Positions 19,291 through 28,216 of a stretch of DNA of 64,000 nucleotides are shown piece by piece. Source of the DNA: an uncultured Roseateles sp. (lineage in GTDB: Bacteria; Pseudomonadota; Gammaproteobacteria; Burkholderiales; Burkholderiaceae_C); the NCBI RefSeq assembly GCF_913777145.1, contig NZ_CAJYPS010000008.1, positions 1 through 64,000 of the forward strand, written 5' to 3'. The notes beneath the pieces were generated by a model that was not told where the DNA came from, did not search any database, and saw only the letters and a list, made by a program, of their open reading frames with translations. The translations under genes were made by a program, and so were the position numbers. The stretch's first letter is position 1. Every line of letters starts with the position of its first letter.

Positions 19291-20280
19291 CTACTGCATG
19301 AAGCCCATGCGCGCCTTGCGGGCCGAGGCGTGTGGCAGGTCCTCGGTCAGCAGCGTGCTGCGATGGGCCAGCCGGGCATTGCCGAAGGCGGTCATCCACG
19401 CGCGCCGCATCTCGCGCGGCGCCAGCTCTGCCATGCGCTCCAGCACCGCGTCGCTGGGCTGCTCGTCGAAGCGCCGGCCCCAGTCGTGGGCCTCGCGCAG
19501 CTTGCGGTAGAGCCGGCGCGCGATCGCCCGCGCCGCGTCGAAGTCGGGCGCCATCACCTCGTAGACATTGACGCGGTTCAGTATGGGGTCGGGGATGGCG
19601 TGCGCGTCGTTCGCGGTGGCCACCCAGATCACCTGGCTGGCGTCCACCGCCACCTCGGCGAATTCGTCGATGAAGCTGCTGGCGGTGTCGTGCTCCAGCA
19701 GGCTGTAGAGCGAGCCCAGCGGGTCGTAGGTGGACTCGCCGCCGGCCTTGTCGATCTCGTCCACCACCATCACCGGGTTGGCGTAGTCGCCGTCCACCAG
19801 CGCCTCGAAGACCTTGCCCGCGCGTGCGCCCTTCCACTGGCTGGACGCGCCCGACAGCACCCAGCCGGCGGTCAGCGAGCTCATGGACACAAAGCCCATG
19901 CCGGTGCCCAGCAGCTCGGCCAGCTGGCGCGCGAAATGCGTCTTGCCCACGCCGGGCGGCCCGAGCAGCAGCAGTGGCGTGATCTCCAGCGCGTCGCCGC
20001 TGTCCTCACACAGCGCGATCTGGCGCCGCACATCGTCCAGCACCTCATGGAAATTGGGCAGCTCCTCGTACAGCGTGTCCATCACCGGCAGGCCCGAGGG
20101 CTTGACCTGGAAGCGCTGCTCGCCCTTCTCGAGCATGCGCTCGTAGGTCGCACGCAACGCCTCGTGCTCGCGCGGCGGCAGCTTGTCCAGCCGCTTGGTG
20201 ACCTCTTCCATCCGGTAGATGCTGCGCATGCGCGCCACCGGAATGCGAGGGCTCATACAGGCAAGTGCGGTACTGCTCAT
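19291..20280 (-). CDS. Lon-like AAA ATPase without protease domain
   Basis: 329 residues. A short helical N-terminal part (EEVTKRLDKLPPREHEALRATYERML) is followed by an AAA+ module with Walker A GPPGVGKT (residues 107-114), Walker B VMVVDEIDK, a sensor-1-like segment VIWVATAND and an arginine-finger region IPDPILNRVNVYEV. Its ATPase core resembles that of Lon, but there is no Lon N-domain and no serine-lysine protease domain. The ATG at 20280 is chosen because TAGGAG lies eight bases upstream. The partner or substrate is unknown; a remodelling or chaperone role is inference. It is a single gene between the chemoreceptor gene and the repeat region. Confidence 0.8.
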   Translation of the reverse strand: MSSTALACMSPRIPVARMRSIYRMEEVTKRLDKLPPREHEALRATYERMLEKGEQRFQVKPSGLPVMDTLYEELPNFHEVLDDVRRQIALCEDSGDALEITPLLLLGPPGVGKTHFARQLAELLGTGMGFVSMSSLTAGWVLSGASSQWKGARAGKVFEALVDGDYANPVMVVDEIDKAGGESTYDPLGSLYSLLEHDTASSFIDEFAEVAVDASQVIWVATANDAHAIPDPILNRVNVYEVMAPDFDAARAIARRLYRKLREAHDWGRRFDEQPSDAVLERMAELAPREMRRAWMTAFGNARLAHRSTLLTEDLPHASARKARMGFMQ

Positions 20281-20392
20281 GGCCAGGCTCCTAGGGGAAC
20301 TCGGCTTCATTCAAGCAAAAACCGACCCCGCTGTGGACCTAGAGAAACCACCGAAACGCGCACCACGTCACGTATCCAGCCACCACCGGCCT

Positions 20393-20560
20393 GGTGCGCG
20401 CGCAGCGCCGCACCCCCTCCGGCGACCCACACCATCCGCCCGGTGCGCGCGCAGCGCCGCACCTTATCCAGCGACTCGCGCTGATCCGGCTCAACCGGTC
20501 AGCCCCGCCACGCACCCGGGCCACCGGACTACCTCGCCGGTGCGCGCGCAGCGCCGCACC
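20393..20560. repeat. three copies of a palindromic 22-base repeat
   Basis: Three identical 22-base copies at 20393-20414, 20442-20463 and 20539-20560, all in the same orientation, starting GGTGCGCGCGCAG and ending CGCCGCACC. Each can fold into a stem (GGTGCG with CGCACC, one bulged base, then GCG/CGC around CAG). Copies 1 and 3 are also followed by CCCTCC. Spacers are 27 and 75 bases and unrelated. This fills most of the 370-base gene-free stretch 20281-20650. The remainder of that stretch holds the upstream region of the AAA ATPase gene and no coding sequence I can support. Confidence 0.85.
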
Positions 20561-20607
20561 CCCTCCAGCAGCTGCCATGGATCCGGCTCCGCCGGTCCAT
20601 AGGCAGC

Positions 20608-20646
20608 GCCCCCTTGAGGGGGCCGCAGCTTCGCTGCGGTAGGGGG
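20608..20646. repeat. double hairpin next to the gspF stop codon
   Basis: Hairpin one is GCCCCC/GGGGGC with a TTGA loop (20608-20613, 20618-20623). It is followed without gap by hairpin two, CCGCAGC/GCTGCGG with a TTC loop (20623-20629, 20633-20639), then AGGGGG. The CCCCC of the first arm can instead pair with the final GGGGG, giving a cruciform. Similar C-run/G-run intergenic elements are widespread in Burkholderiales. It sits five bases beyond the gspF stop and may terminate the minus-strand gsp operon. Confidence 0.7.
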
Positions 20647-20650
20647 TGGT

Positions 20651-21862
20651 CTATTTCACCCAGGTGTTGAGCTGAATGATAGGCAGCAGCACCGCCAGCA
20701 CGATCAGCAGCACCACCGCGCCCATCGCGACGATGAGCAGCGGTTCCAGCAGCGTGGCGGTGGACATCGCACGGCGCTGCACCTCCACGCCCAGCTGGCG
20801 CGCGGCGCGGCCCAACATCTCGGGCAGCTGGCCGGTCTGCTCGCCCAGGCGCGCGAACATCGCGAGGATGCCGGGGAAGCGCTTCTTGCCGGCCAGCGCC
20901 GAGCCCAGGGGCGCGCCCTCGCGCACCTGCACCAGCGCATCCAGCGCATCGGCCTGCATCGCACGGTTGGACAGCGTTTCGGCCGCCGCCTGCAGTGCCT
21001 TCAGGATGGGCACGCCAGCACCCGCCAGCATGGCCAGCGTGCCGGCGAAGCGCGCCGCGTTGTAGCCGCGGGCCAGCCGGCCCACCAGCGGCAGGCCCAG
21101 CACGCCGGCATCGAAGCGCAGCCGGAAGGCCGGTGCGCGCAGCGCCAGCTTCAGCATCACGCCGCCCGCCACCAGCGCGGCCAGCAGCGCCCAGCCCCAG
21201 CTGCGCACGAAGTCGCTGATGCCCAGCATCGCGATGGTCAGCGCCGGCAACGTGCGTTTGGAGCTGGTGAACACGGTGGCGATCTGCGGCACCACATAGG
21301 TGACCAGGAAGATCACGATCAGCACCGAGATGAAGGACACGATGGCCGGGTAGGCCATGGCGCCCACCAGCTTGGCCTTGAGGTCCTGGCGTTCCTCCAG
21401 GTCGTCGGCCAGGCTTTCCAGCACCGGACCCAGCGCACCGCTCTGCTCGCCGGCCGCGACCACGCCACGGTAGACCTCGTCGAACTCGCGCGGCGCACTG
21501 GCCAGCGCGCGCGCAAAGGTCGCGCCGGCATTCACCTCGGCCTTGAGCTGGGAGATCAGCTCGCGCTGGCGCGCGTCCTCGCTCTCGTCGGCCAGCGCCG
21601 ACAGCGCGCGTTCAATGGGCAGGCCCGAGCCCACCAGACCGGCCAGCTGGCGGGTCCAGACCGCCAGCGCGGTGGCGCCGAACACGCGACGCGTGAAGCG
21701 GCTGCCCTCGACCTGGCCATGCTGCTGCACGGTTTCTATGGACAGCGGGGTCAGGCCTTGCGAGCGCAGCTGGGCGCGCGCGGCGCGCGGGTTGTCGGCT
21801 TCCAGCAGGCCGCTGCTCTGGCGGCCGGCGTCGTTCAGCGCTTGGTATTTGTAGGCAGGCAT
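20651..21862 (-). CDS. gspF: type II secretion inner membrane platform protein GspF
   Basis: 403 residues, normal GspF/PulF length. The start MPAYKYQALNDAGRQSSGLLEADNPRAARAQL is the family signature. Two tandem GspF domains each have membrane segments (AYPAIVSFISVLIVIFLVTYVVP, WGWALLAALVAGGVMLKLAL, LLEPLLIVAMGAVVLLIVLAVLLPI). In the secretion machine it couples the GspE ATPase to pseudopilus growth. It is the last gene of the minus-strand gsp operon, 77 bases after gspE, and is followed by the double hairpin. Confidence 0.97.
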   Translation of the reverse strand: MPAYKYQALNDAGRQSSGLLEADNPRAARAQLRSQGLTPLSIETVQQHGQVEGSRFTRRVFGATALAVWTRQLAGLVGSGLPIERALSALADESEDARQRELISQLKAEVNAGATFARALASAPREFDEVYRGVVAAGEQSGALGPVLESLADDLEERQDLKAKLVGAMAYPAIVSFISVLIVIFLVTYVVPQIATVFTSSKRTLPALTIAMLGISDFVRSWGWALLAALVAGGVMLKLALRAPAFRLRFDAGVLGLPLVGRLARGYNAARFAGTLAMLAGAGVPILKALQAAAETLSNRAMQADALDALVQVREGAPLGSALAGKKRFPGILAMFARLGEQTGQLPEMLGRAARQLGVEVQRRAMSTATLLEPLLIVAMGAVVLLIVLAVLLPIIQLNTWVK

Positions 21863-21939
21863 GTCAGTGGGACGCTGCGGGGCGAGCGCCGTCCTTTTCA
21901 GGGGCCGGCCAAGGAGGGCCTTGGACGAGGGCCATCACG

Positions 21940-23364
21940 TCACTCGCGCGTGACACGCAGCACTTCTTCCAGCGAGGTGGTGCCGGCGGCGATCAGGCGC
22001 TCGCCGTCCTCGCGCATGGAGCGCAGGCCGTTGGCACGTGCCGCCGCGGTGAGTTCCGCCTCGGGCGCCTGCTGGTGGATGAGGCCGCGCACGGCCTCGT
22101 CCGCCACCATCAGCTCGTAGACACCGGTGCGGCCCTTGTAGCCGGTGTGGCCGCAGGACTCGCAGCCCACCGGATGCCAGCGGCCCTCGCCGTCCTGGGT
22201 CTTGCACACCGGGCACAGGCGGCGCACCAGGCGCTGGGCCAGCACGCCCAAGAGCGAGCTGCTCAGCAGGAAGGGCTCCACGCCCATGTCGGTCAGCCGC
22301 GTGACGGCGCTGGGCGCGTCGTTGGTGTGCAGCGTGGCCAGCACCAGGTGACCCGTCAGCGAGGCCTGGATCGCGATCTGCGCGGTCTCGTAGTCGCGGA
22401 TTTCGCCGATCATGATGACGTCCGGGTCCTGACGCAGGATGGCGCGCAGCGCCTTCGCGAACGTCAGGTCTATCTTGGCGTTCACCTGCGTCTGGCCTAT
22501 GCCGGGCAGCTCGTACTCGATCGGGTCTTCCACCGTCAGCACATTGGTCGTGCTGGTGTCCACGGTCTGCAGCGAGGCGTAGAGGGATGTGGTCTTGCCC
22601 GAGCCGGTGGGGCCGGTGACCAGCACGATGCCGTGGGGCTGCTGCACCAGGCGCTTGAAGCGCTCCAGCACCGCGCCGTCCATGCCCAGGCCTTCCAGCG
22701 TGAACTTGGATTCGCTCTTGTCCAGCAGACGCAGCACCGCGCGCTCGCCGTGGGCGCTGGGCAGCGTGGACACGCGCACGTCGATCGCGCGCCCACCGAT
22801 GCGCAGCGAGATGCGGCCGTCCTGCGGCAGGCGCTTCTCGGCGATGTCCAGCTCGGCCATGATCTTCAGGCGCGAGATCAGCGCCGCATGCAGGCCGCGG
22901 TTGGGCTGCACCACCTCGCGCAGCGTGCCGTCCACGCGGAAGCGCACCGACGACGCACGCTCGTAGGGCTCGATGTGGATGTCGCTGGCGCCGTCCTTGG
23001 CCGCCTGGGTCAGCAGCGCATTGAGCATGCGGATGATGGGCGCGTCGTTGGCGGCCTCCAGCAGGTCCTCCACCGCGGGCAGGTCCTGCATCATGCGCGA
23101 CAGGTCCACCGCGCTCTCGACCTCGCCCACCACCACCGCGGCGCTGCTCTCGCTGCCCGCATAGGCGGCGTTGATGCGCTCCGCCAGCGACGCGGCGGCC
23201 TCGGACTCCAGCCGGTCCACCGCATAGAGGCGCTGCACCTCGGACAGCGTGGCCCAGTCGGGCTCGGGCGGCGTCCACAGCGTCAGCGTGCTGCCATCGT
23301 CCTCCAGCAGCACGCGGTTGGCCTTGGCGAAGGCATAGGGCAGGGGGTGGCGTATCGCGGCCAT
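21940..23364 (-). CDS. gspE: type II secretion ATPase GspE
   Basis: 474-residue hexameric secretion ATPase. Walker A is GPTGSGKTTSLYA, with the Asp box (LTVEDPIEYELPG), Walker B (RAILRQDPDVIMIGEIRD) and His box (ATLHTNDA). A tetracysteine zinc site is present (CPVC and CESC around residue 400). ATG at 23364 gives MAAIRHPLPYAF with GGTGAG upstream; in-frame sequence further upstream overlaps gspD and is arginine-rich noise. It begins ten bases after the gspD stop. Confidence 0.97.
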   Translation of the reverse strand: MAAIRHPLPYAFAKANRVLLEDDGSTLTLWTPPEPDWATLSEVQRLYAVDRLESEAAASLAERINAAYAGSESSAAVVVGEVESAVDLSRMMQDLPAVEDLLEAANDAPIIRMLNALLTQAAKDGASDIHIEPYERASSVRFRVDGTLREVVQPNRGLHAALISRLKIMAELDIAEKRLPQDGRISLRIGGRAIDVRVSTLPSAHGERAVLRLLDKSESKFTLEGLGMDGAVLERFKRLVQQPHGIVLVTGPTGSGKTTSLYASLQTVDTSTTNVLTVEDPIEYELPGIGQTQVNAKIDLTFAKALRAILRQDPDVIMIGEIRDYETAQIAIQASLTGHLVLATLHTNDAPSAVTRLTDMGVEPFLLSSSLLGVLAQRLVRRLCPVCKTQDGEGRWHPVGCESCGHTGYKGRTGVYELMVADEAVRGLIHQQAPEAELTAAARANGLRSMREDGERLIAAGTTSLEEVLRVTRE

Positions 23365-23374
23365 CAGCTCACCC

Positions 23375-25570
23375 TCAGGGCTTGACCGGGGCCGAGGCCG
23401 CCGCGGCCGGCGGCGCCTTGGGCGCGGGCGGCTGCGACTCGGGCAGCACCGGCGCGCCCGTGTCCGGCAGGATGATGCTCTTGGCCGGCTGGGCCTGCTG
23501 CTGCACCGCGCGGATGCTCTCGTAGCGGTCCATGGACAGCTTGCTGCTGCCTTCGGCATCGCGCAGCACCACGGGGCGCAGGAACACCATCAGATTGGTC
23601 TTCACGCGCTTGCGGTTCTGGCTGCTGAACAGGTTGCCGATCAGCGGGATCTTGCTGAGGCCGGGCACGCCGTCGTCACCGTCGCTGTACTCGTCCTTCA
23701 TCAGGCCGCCCAGCACGATGATGTCGCCGTCGTCCACCACCACGGTGGTCTCGATGGAGCTCTTGTCCAGCGTCGGGCCGTTGCTGCCCACGGACAGCAC
23801 CGAGGAGTTCTCCTGGTAGACCACCATGCGCACCGTGCCGCCCTCGCCGATCTGGCTCTTGATGCGCAGCGTCAGGCCCACGTCCTTGCGGTCCACGGTG
23901 GTGAAGGGGTTGACCGTGCCGCCGGTGGTCGTGCCGGTGTTGGTGTAGGAGCCGGTCACGAAGGGCACGTTCTGGCCGATGACGATCTTGGCCTCCTCGT
24001 TGTCCAGCGACACCAGGTTGGGTGTGGACAGCACGTTGGCGCCGCTCTGCGACTCGAAGAAGTTGGCGACCGCGCCCAGCGTGTAGATGCTGCCGAACTT
24101 CTTCAGCACGCCGATGTTCAGGCCGGCGGGCGCGCTGCCGTTGGCCAGCGCGGTCGTCACGCCCGAGGTGCCGCCGGCCACCGCGGCCGTGCCGTTGATG
24201 ATGTTGGCCAGCCCGGTGCCGAAGTTGGTGCCGGCGCCCGTGATGGAGCTGTTGCCGCTGCTGCCGAACATGTTCTGCCACTGCACGCCGAACTGCGCGG
24301 CCTTGCTGTTGTCGATCTTGACGATCATGGACTCGACATAGACCTGGGCACGGCGCGCATCCAGCTGCTCGATGACCTGGCGCATCTGCAGGTACAGCGG
24401 CTCGGCGGCGGTGATGATCAGCGAGTTGGTGGCCGGGTCGGCCTGCACGATGCCGCCGGTGGACGGGCTGGCCGACTGCGCCACCGGCGAGGTGGCGGCC
24501 TGCGACAGGCCGCCGGCCGCATTGCTGTTGCTGTTGTTGTTGGCGTTGTTGCCGCTGCCGCTGGCGCTGCCGGTCAGCGAGGTGCTGCCCGAGGATGAGC
24601 CGCCCGAACCGGACGCGCCCGTGCCGCTGGCCGCACCGAAGGCGGCACGCAGCACCGTGGCCAGCTTCACCGCGTCGGCGTTCTTCAGGTAGACCACGCG
24701 GATGTTGGTGCCGGCGTCGCTGCCGGGCTGGTCCAGCTTGCTCACCATGGCGCGCAACCCCGCCAGCCGGGCCGGGTTGCTGGCGCGCAGGATCAGGCCG
24801 TTGGCGCGCGGGTCCACCAGCACGCTGACCCCGCCACCGCTCTGACCGGGCACGCCGGCCGTGGGGGCGCTGCCGCCATCGGCCAGCTTTTGCACCAGCG
24901 GCGCCAGGTCGGCCGCCACCGCGTACTTCAGCGGCACGACCTCGATGTCGCTGCTGCCCGGCGTGTCCATGGCCGCGATGATCTTGGCGATGCGCTGCAG
25001 GTTGTCCGCGTAGTCGGTGATCACCAGGCTGTTGTTGCCCGGATTGGCGTTGATGGTGTTGTTGGGGCTGATCAGCGGGCGCAGCACGGCCACCAGGTTG
25101 TTGGCGTTCTCGTGCTGGATGCGGAAGATCTGCGTGAGGATCTGGTCGCCCCGCACGCTGTTGCCCTCCACCGCCACCGAGCCGGCCTGCAGCTTGGCAT
25201 CCGGCTCGGGCAGCACCTTCAGCAGCCCCGCGGTCTCCACCACGGTGAAGCCCAGGCCGCGCAGCGCCGCCAGGTAGTTCAGGTAGGCCTCGCGCACCGA
25301 CACCGGCTGTTCGCTGTAGACCGTGATGGAACCCTTCACGCGCGGGTCGATGATGATCTGGCGGTCCAGCATCACGCCGATGGCGCGGGTCACGGCCTCG
25401 ATGTCGGCGTTCACGAAGTTCAGCGTGACCGGCGTGCTGGCCTTCAGGGCCGGGCCCTTGCTGCGCGCGGGCGCGCGGCTGGGGCTGGCGGTATCGGGCT
25501 GGGCCTGGACCGGGCCGATGGCCAGCAGCACGGCGAGCGTGGTGGCGGTGAAGCGAGGATTCATGCTCAT
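23375..25570 (-). CDS. gspD: type II secretion secretin GspD
   Basis: 731 residues. Signal peptide FTATTLAVLLAIGPVQAQ, then N0-N3 domains (VTLNFVNADIEAVTRAIGVMLDRQIIIDP; repeated LLKVLPEPDA, NSLVITDYADNL, NGLILRASNPARL, NSLIITAAEPLYL motifs) and the secretin core with VESMIVKIDNSKAAQFGVQW, VLSTPNLVSLDNEEAKIVIGQNVPF and a final DIIVLGGLMKD, PLIGNLFSS. A Gly/Ser/Asn-rich low-complexity insert lies at about residues 315-360. It forms the outer-membrane channel. Its ATG overlaps the gspN stop by four bases. The C-terminal tail is Pro/Ala-rich. No pilotin gene is seen nearby. Confidence 0.97.
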   Translation of the reverse strand: MSMNPRFTATTLAVLLAIGPVQAQPDTASPSRAPARSKGPALKASTPVTLNFVNADIEAVTRAIGVMLDRQIIIDPRVKGSITVYSEQPVSVREAYLNYLAALRGLGFTVVETAGLLKVLPEPDAKLQAGSVAVEGNSVRGDQILTQIFRIQHENANNLVAVLRPLISPNNTINANPGNNSLVITDYADNLQRIAKIIAAMDTPGSSDIEVVPLKYAVAADLAPLVQKLADGGSAPTAGVPGQSGGGVSVLVDPRANGLILRASNPARLAGLRAMVSKLDQPGSDAGTNIRVVYLKNADAVKLATVLRAAFGAASGTGASGSGGSSSGSTSLTGSASGSGNNANNNSNSNAAGGLSQAATSPVAQSASPSTGGIVQADPATNSLIITAAEPLYLQMRQVIEQLDARRAQVYVESMIVKIDNSKAAQFGVQWQNMFGSSGNSSITGAGTNFGTGLANIINGTAAVAGGTSGVTTALANGSAPAGLNIGVLKKFGSIYTLGAVANFFESQSGANVLSTPNLVSLDNEEAKIVIGQNVPFVTGSYTNTGTTTGGTVNPFTTVDRKDVGLTLRIKSQIGEGGTVRMVVYQENSSVLSVGSNGPTLDKSSIETTVVVDDGDIIVLGGLMKDEYSDGDDGVPGLSKIPLIGNLFSSQNRKRVKTNLMVFLRPVVLRDAEGSSKLSMDRYESIRAVQQQAQPAKSIILPDTGAPVLPESQPPAPKAPPAAAASAPVKP

Positions 25571-26406
25571 CCGATCGTGAGGACCGAGCGCGCCCCCTGG
25601 CGCCGCCCGATGATGTTCAGCAGGTTGTTCAGTGCCTCCTCGCGCCCCGGCGCGGCGCTGGCCTCGCCGACGAAGCGGCTCTTGCCCGAGGCGGAGAGGG
25701 TGCCCTGGCCGTACAGCTGCAGCGCGCCCTCCAGTGTGGAGAGGCGCAGCTGGCTGACGCCGGGGTTGGCGGTGTCGGCCGTCAGGCTGAGCCGGTAGCT
25801 GCCCAGCGGCGCCAGCGTGGACAGGCGGGACGACAGGTTGACCAGGTCCAGTTGCAGGTCGCCGGACTGCAGCCAGCGTCCCTGCACGCGTTCGAACTTC
25901 AGCTCGCGGGCCGACAGGCGCAGCGAGCCGCCCAGTTGCAGCGTGTTCCAGGGCGTGCCCAGGCCGGCCAGCCAGCCGGCGGGCAGGCGGGCCAGCCAGT
26001 CGGCCTGGCTGTCCACGCTGATGGCCAGCCGACCCAGGCCCGGGCGCAGGCCCAGCAGCAGCTGCTGGTTCACGCAGCAGTCCTGCTGCAGCGCGAGCTG
26101 CAGGCCGGCGCCCTGCAGGCGCATCTGCCAGCGCAGGCGGCCGGGCAGGGCGGAGGCGTCACGGCTGCCGGCGCCGCCGCTGAGCACCAGCACGCCGGAG
26201 CCGTTCCAGATGCTGCCGCGGGTGTCTGCCAGCAAGAGGTGACCCTCGGTGGCCGAGGCCAGTGCGCGCGCCAGCCAGCTGGCCGGTGCAAAGGCCACCA
26301 GCACGATCAGCAGGCCCAGCACGGCGCCCGCCACCGCCCAACGGCGCGGTGTGGCATGGCGGCGGCCGGTATCTGCCGGAGCTTGAGGAGTGCGGGTCGC
26401 GTACAT
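25567..26406 (-). CDS. gspN: type II secretion protein GspN
   Basis: 279 residues. An N-terminal membrane anchor (RRWAVAGAVLGLLIVLVAFAP) is followed by a periplasmic beta-rich domain with SWLARALASATEGHLLLADTRGSIWNGSGVLVL, the characteristic GspN motif. The role is accessory; GspN is absent from many type II systems. Start and stop overlap gspM and gspD, respectively, so translation is coupled. Confidence 0.9.
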   Translation of the reverse strand: MYATRTPQAPADTGRRHATPRRWAVAGAVLGLLIVLVAFAPASWLARALASATEGHLLLADTRGSIWNGSGVLVLSGGAGSRDASALPGRLRWQMRLQGAGLQLALQQDCCVNQQLLLGLRPGLGRLAISVDSQADWLARLPAGWLAGLGTPWNTLQLGGSLRLSARELKFERVQGRWLQSGDLQLDLVNLSSRLSTLAPLGSYRLSLTADTANPGVSQLRLSTLEGALQLYGQGTLSASGKSRFVGEASAAPGREEALNNLLNIIGRRQGARSVLTIG

Positions 26407-26921
26407 CAGCCGGCTCCCAGGGTCAGCGTGAGGCTGCCGGTGTAGCCCTTGGCGCCACGGGCCAGCTGGGCCTCGACCGCACGCGCGCGCGCTGCGGCCC
26501 GCACCTCGCCCAGCCAGGCCTGCAGTGCCTCGGGCGGCACGCCGCTCAGCGTGACCACCGCGCGGTCGCCGGTGATGTTGAGCCGGGCGGCGGGGCCCAG
26601 GCGTTCGGTCGCGGCAGTCAGCGCGGCCTGAGCCTCGGCGGGCGCCACCGGCGGCAGGCCGCGCAGCGTCTTCACCTCGGCGGCCTGGGCCTGCATGCGC
26701 AGCAGGTCGGCCTCCAGGCGTTCCAGCTCGGCCGGCGCGGTCTTGAGGGTGCGCAGTGCCGGTGCCAGCAGCAGGGTCCAGCCCAGCAGCAGCGCCAGCG
26801 CAGTACCCGCCAGTTGCACGCCCAGGCGCTCACGTTCGCCCAGGGTCTGCCAGTGGCGCTGGGCCTGGCCGCGCAGCTGGCGCAGCACGGCGGCCGGGCT
26901 CTTGGATTGGGGGGCGGGCAT
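26406..26921 (-). CDS. gspM: type II secretion protein GspM
   Basis: 171 residues. A cytoplasmic start (MPAPQSKSPAAVLRQLRGQ) is followed by one membrane helix (GTALALLLGWTLLLAPAL), a coiled-coil-like stretch and a small ferredoxin-like periplasmic domain. It pairs with GspL in the inner-membrane platform. The ATG at 26921 overlaps the last base of the gspL stop, and its own stop shares one base with the gspN start. Confidence 0.92.
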   Translation of the reverse strand: MPAPQSKSPAAVLRQLRGQAQRHWQTLGERERLGVQLAGTALALLLGWTLLLAPALRTLKTAPAELERLEADLLRMQAQAAEVKTLRGLPPVAPAEAQAALTAATERLGPAARLNITGDRAVVTLSGVPPEALQAWLGEVRAAARARAVEAQLARGAKGYTGSLTLTLGAG

Positions 26922-28150
26922 CAGAGCTTTCCTTGGGGCGCGCGGCTGATGCTCAGCCGGCCATCGCTGGCGTCCAGCCGCCAGCCTTCGCTCTGCAACT
27001 GGCTGCGGAAGTTGTCGATCTGCGCGCTGCTCCAGCCCTGGGCGGGCAGGCTCAGCCGGCCGGGTTCGAAGGACAGCGCGTCGGCGGGCGGGCGGTCGCC
27101 GGGCCAGGCGGTGGCGGCGGCGGCCAGCAGGGTTTCCAGGTCCTGCTCGCCGGCGCTGCCCGCGGCGGCACGCAGCAGGTCCAGGTTCTTCTGCATCTGC
27201 ACCGGCGGGTCCAGCGGATCGCGGATCTGCGGGAAGGCCTCGGTCAGCGTGGTGTTGATCGCATCGCGGCGCGCCTGCAGCTCGCGGTGCTGCTGCCAGG
27301 CCCACAGGTTGACGCCCAGCAGCTGCACCACCAGCAGGGCAGCCAGGCCCAGGCGCACCGGGCGCCAGGTCTTGCGCATCAGCGTGTGCGACAGCAGCCG
27401 CAGCGCATGGGCGCCACGGGCGCGCGGCGCGAACTCGAACTGGCGCAGGTTCCAGCCGCTGTCCAGCACCGCCAGCGCGCGCTGTGCCGGCGTCAGCACG
27501 GTGACCGAGGTGCCCAGCCAGCGCTCGGCCGCCGGCGCGGCGGTGGCGGTGGCGCTCCACTGCGCCGCATGCACCAGGCCGGGCGAGAAGAACTGGCGCG
27601 CCAGCGCACCATCCAGCGGCAGCGTGGCGACGCCGTCCGCATGGCTCCAGCGCAGCACGATGCGCTCGCCGTGCTCGAAGAAATGGCCGCGCGGCGGATC
27701 CTCGGGCCAGGCCAGCGGCACGACCCGGTCCACGAACAGGTGGGCCGCGTCCAGCTGGGCCAGCTGCTCGGCCAGCCAGGGGCGCGACATCACGGCCACC
27801 CAGGCGGTGTCGCCGCCATGGGCATCGGGTTCCAGCGCGAAGTGCAGCGCGTCGGGCTCGTCCAGCAGCGATTCTTCGAGCTTGCCGGCCAGCGCCGCGC
27901 GCATCTGGCGCCCGGCGCGCGGCAGCTCGAGGCGGCGCCAGCTGACGTCGGACTCGGCGGGGATGGCGATCACGCTGTCAGCCGCAGGCAGGGCCGCCGC
28001 GGCCGCGCGGCCCTGCGCACTGACCTGGCGGCCATCGGCGGTGAGCACGAAGTCGAGCTCGCGCGAGGGGTCGGCGCGCGGCGTGTCGGCCGGGCGGCCG
28101 GCCGCGTGCAGGCGCGGGCGGGGCGGCAGGAAGATGAGGAGGGTGCTCAT
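26921..28150 (-). CDS. gspL: type II secretion protein GspL
   Basis: 409 residues with an actin-like cytoplasmic domain (about 1-270: LDFVLTADGRQVSAQG, WRRLELPRAGRQMRAALAGKLEESLL), one membrane helix (VRLGLAALLVVQLLGVNLWAW) and a periplasmic ferredoxin-like C-terminus. It binds GspE and recruits it to the membrane. The 66 bases between it and gspK are the only gap of this size inside the early part of the operon and contain a TAGAAT, possibly a weak internal promoter. Confidence 0.93.
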   Translation of the reverse strand: MSTLLIFLPPRPRLHAAGRPADTPRADPSRELDFVLTADGRQVSAQGRAAAAALPAADSVIAIPAESDVSWRRLELPRAGRQMRAALAGKLEESLLDEPDALHFALEPDAHGGDTAWVAVMSRPWLAEQLAQLDAAHLFVDRVVPLAWPEDPPRGHFFEHGERIVLRWSHADGVATLPLDGALARQFFSPGLVHAAQWSATATAAPAAERWLGTSVTVLTPAQRALAVLDSGWNLRQFEFAPRARGAHALRLLSHTLMRKTWRPVRLGLAALLVVQLLGVNLWAWQQHRELQARRDAINTTLTEAFPQIRDPLDPPVQMQKNLDLLRAAAGSAGEQDLETLLAAAATAWPGDRPPADALSFEPGRLSLPAQGWSSAQIDNFRSQLQSEGWRLDASDGRLSISRAPQGKL

Positions 28151-28216
28151 GGCGGGCTGGGGAAGCGGCGCATTCTAGAAGTGGCCCAAGACAGGACGAC
28201 GGCAGTGATCACCGGG

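Noticed and set aside
20393-20560. CRISPR array
   Set aside because: Three exact repeats exist, but the spacers are 27 and 75 bases, the repeat is only 22 bases and strongly palindromic, and there are no cas genes in the window.
28151-28216. Internal promoter before gspL
   Set aside because: A TAGAAT is present but no -35 at a proper distance; not strong enough to list as a feature.
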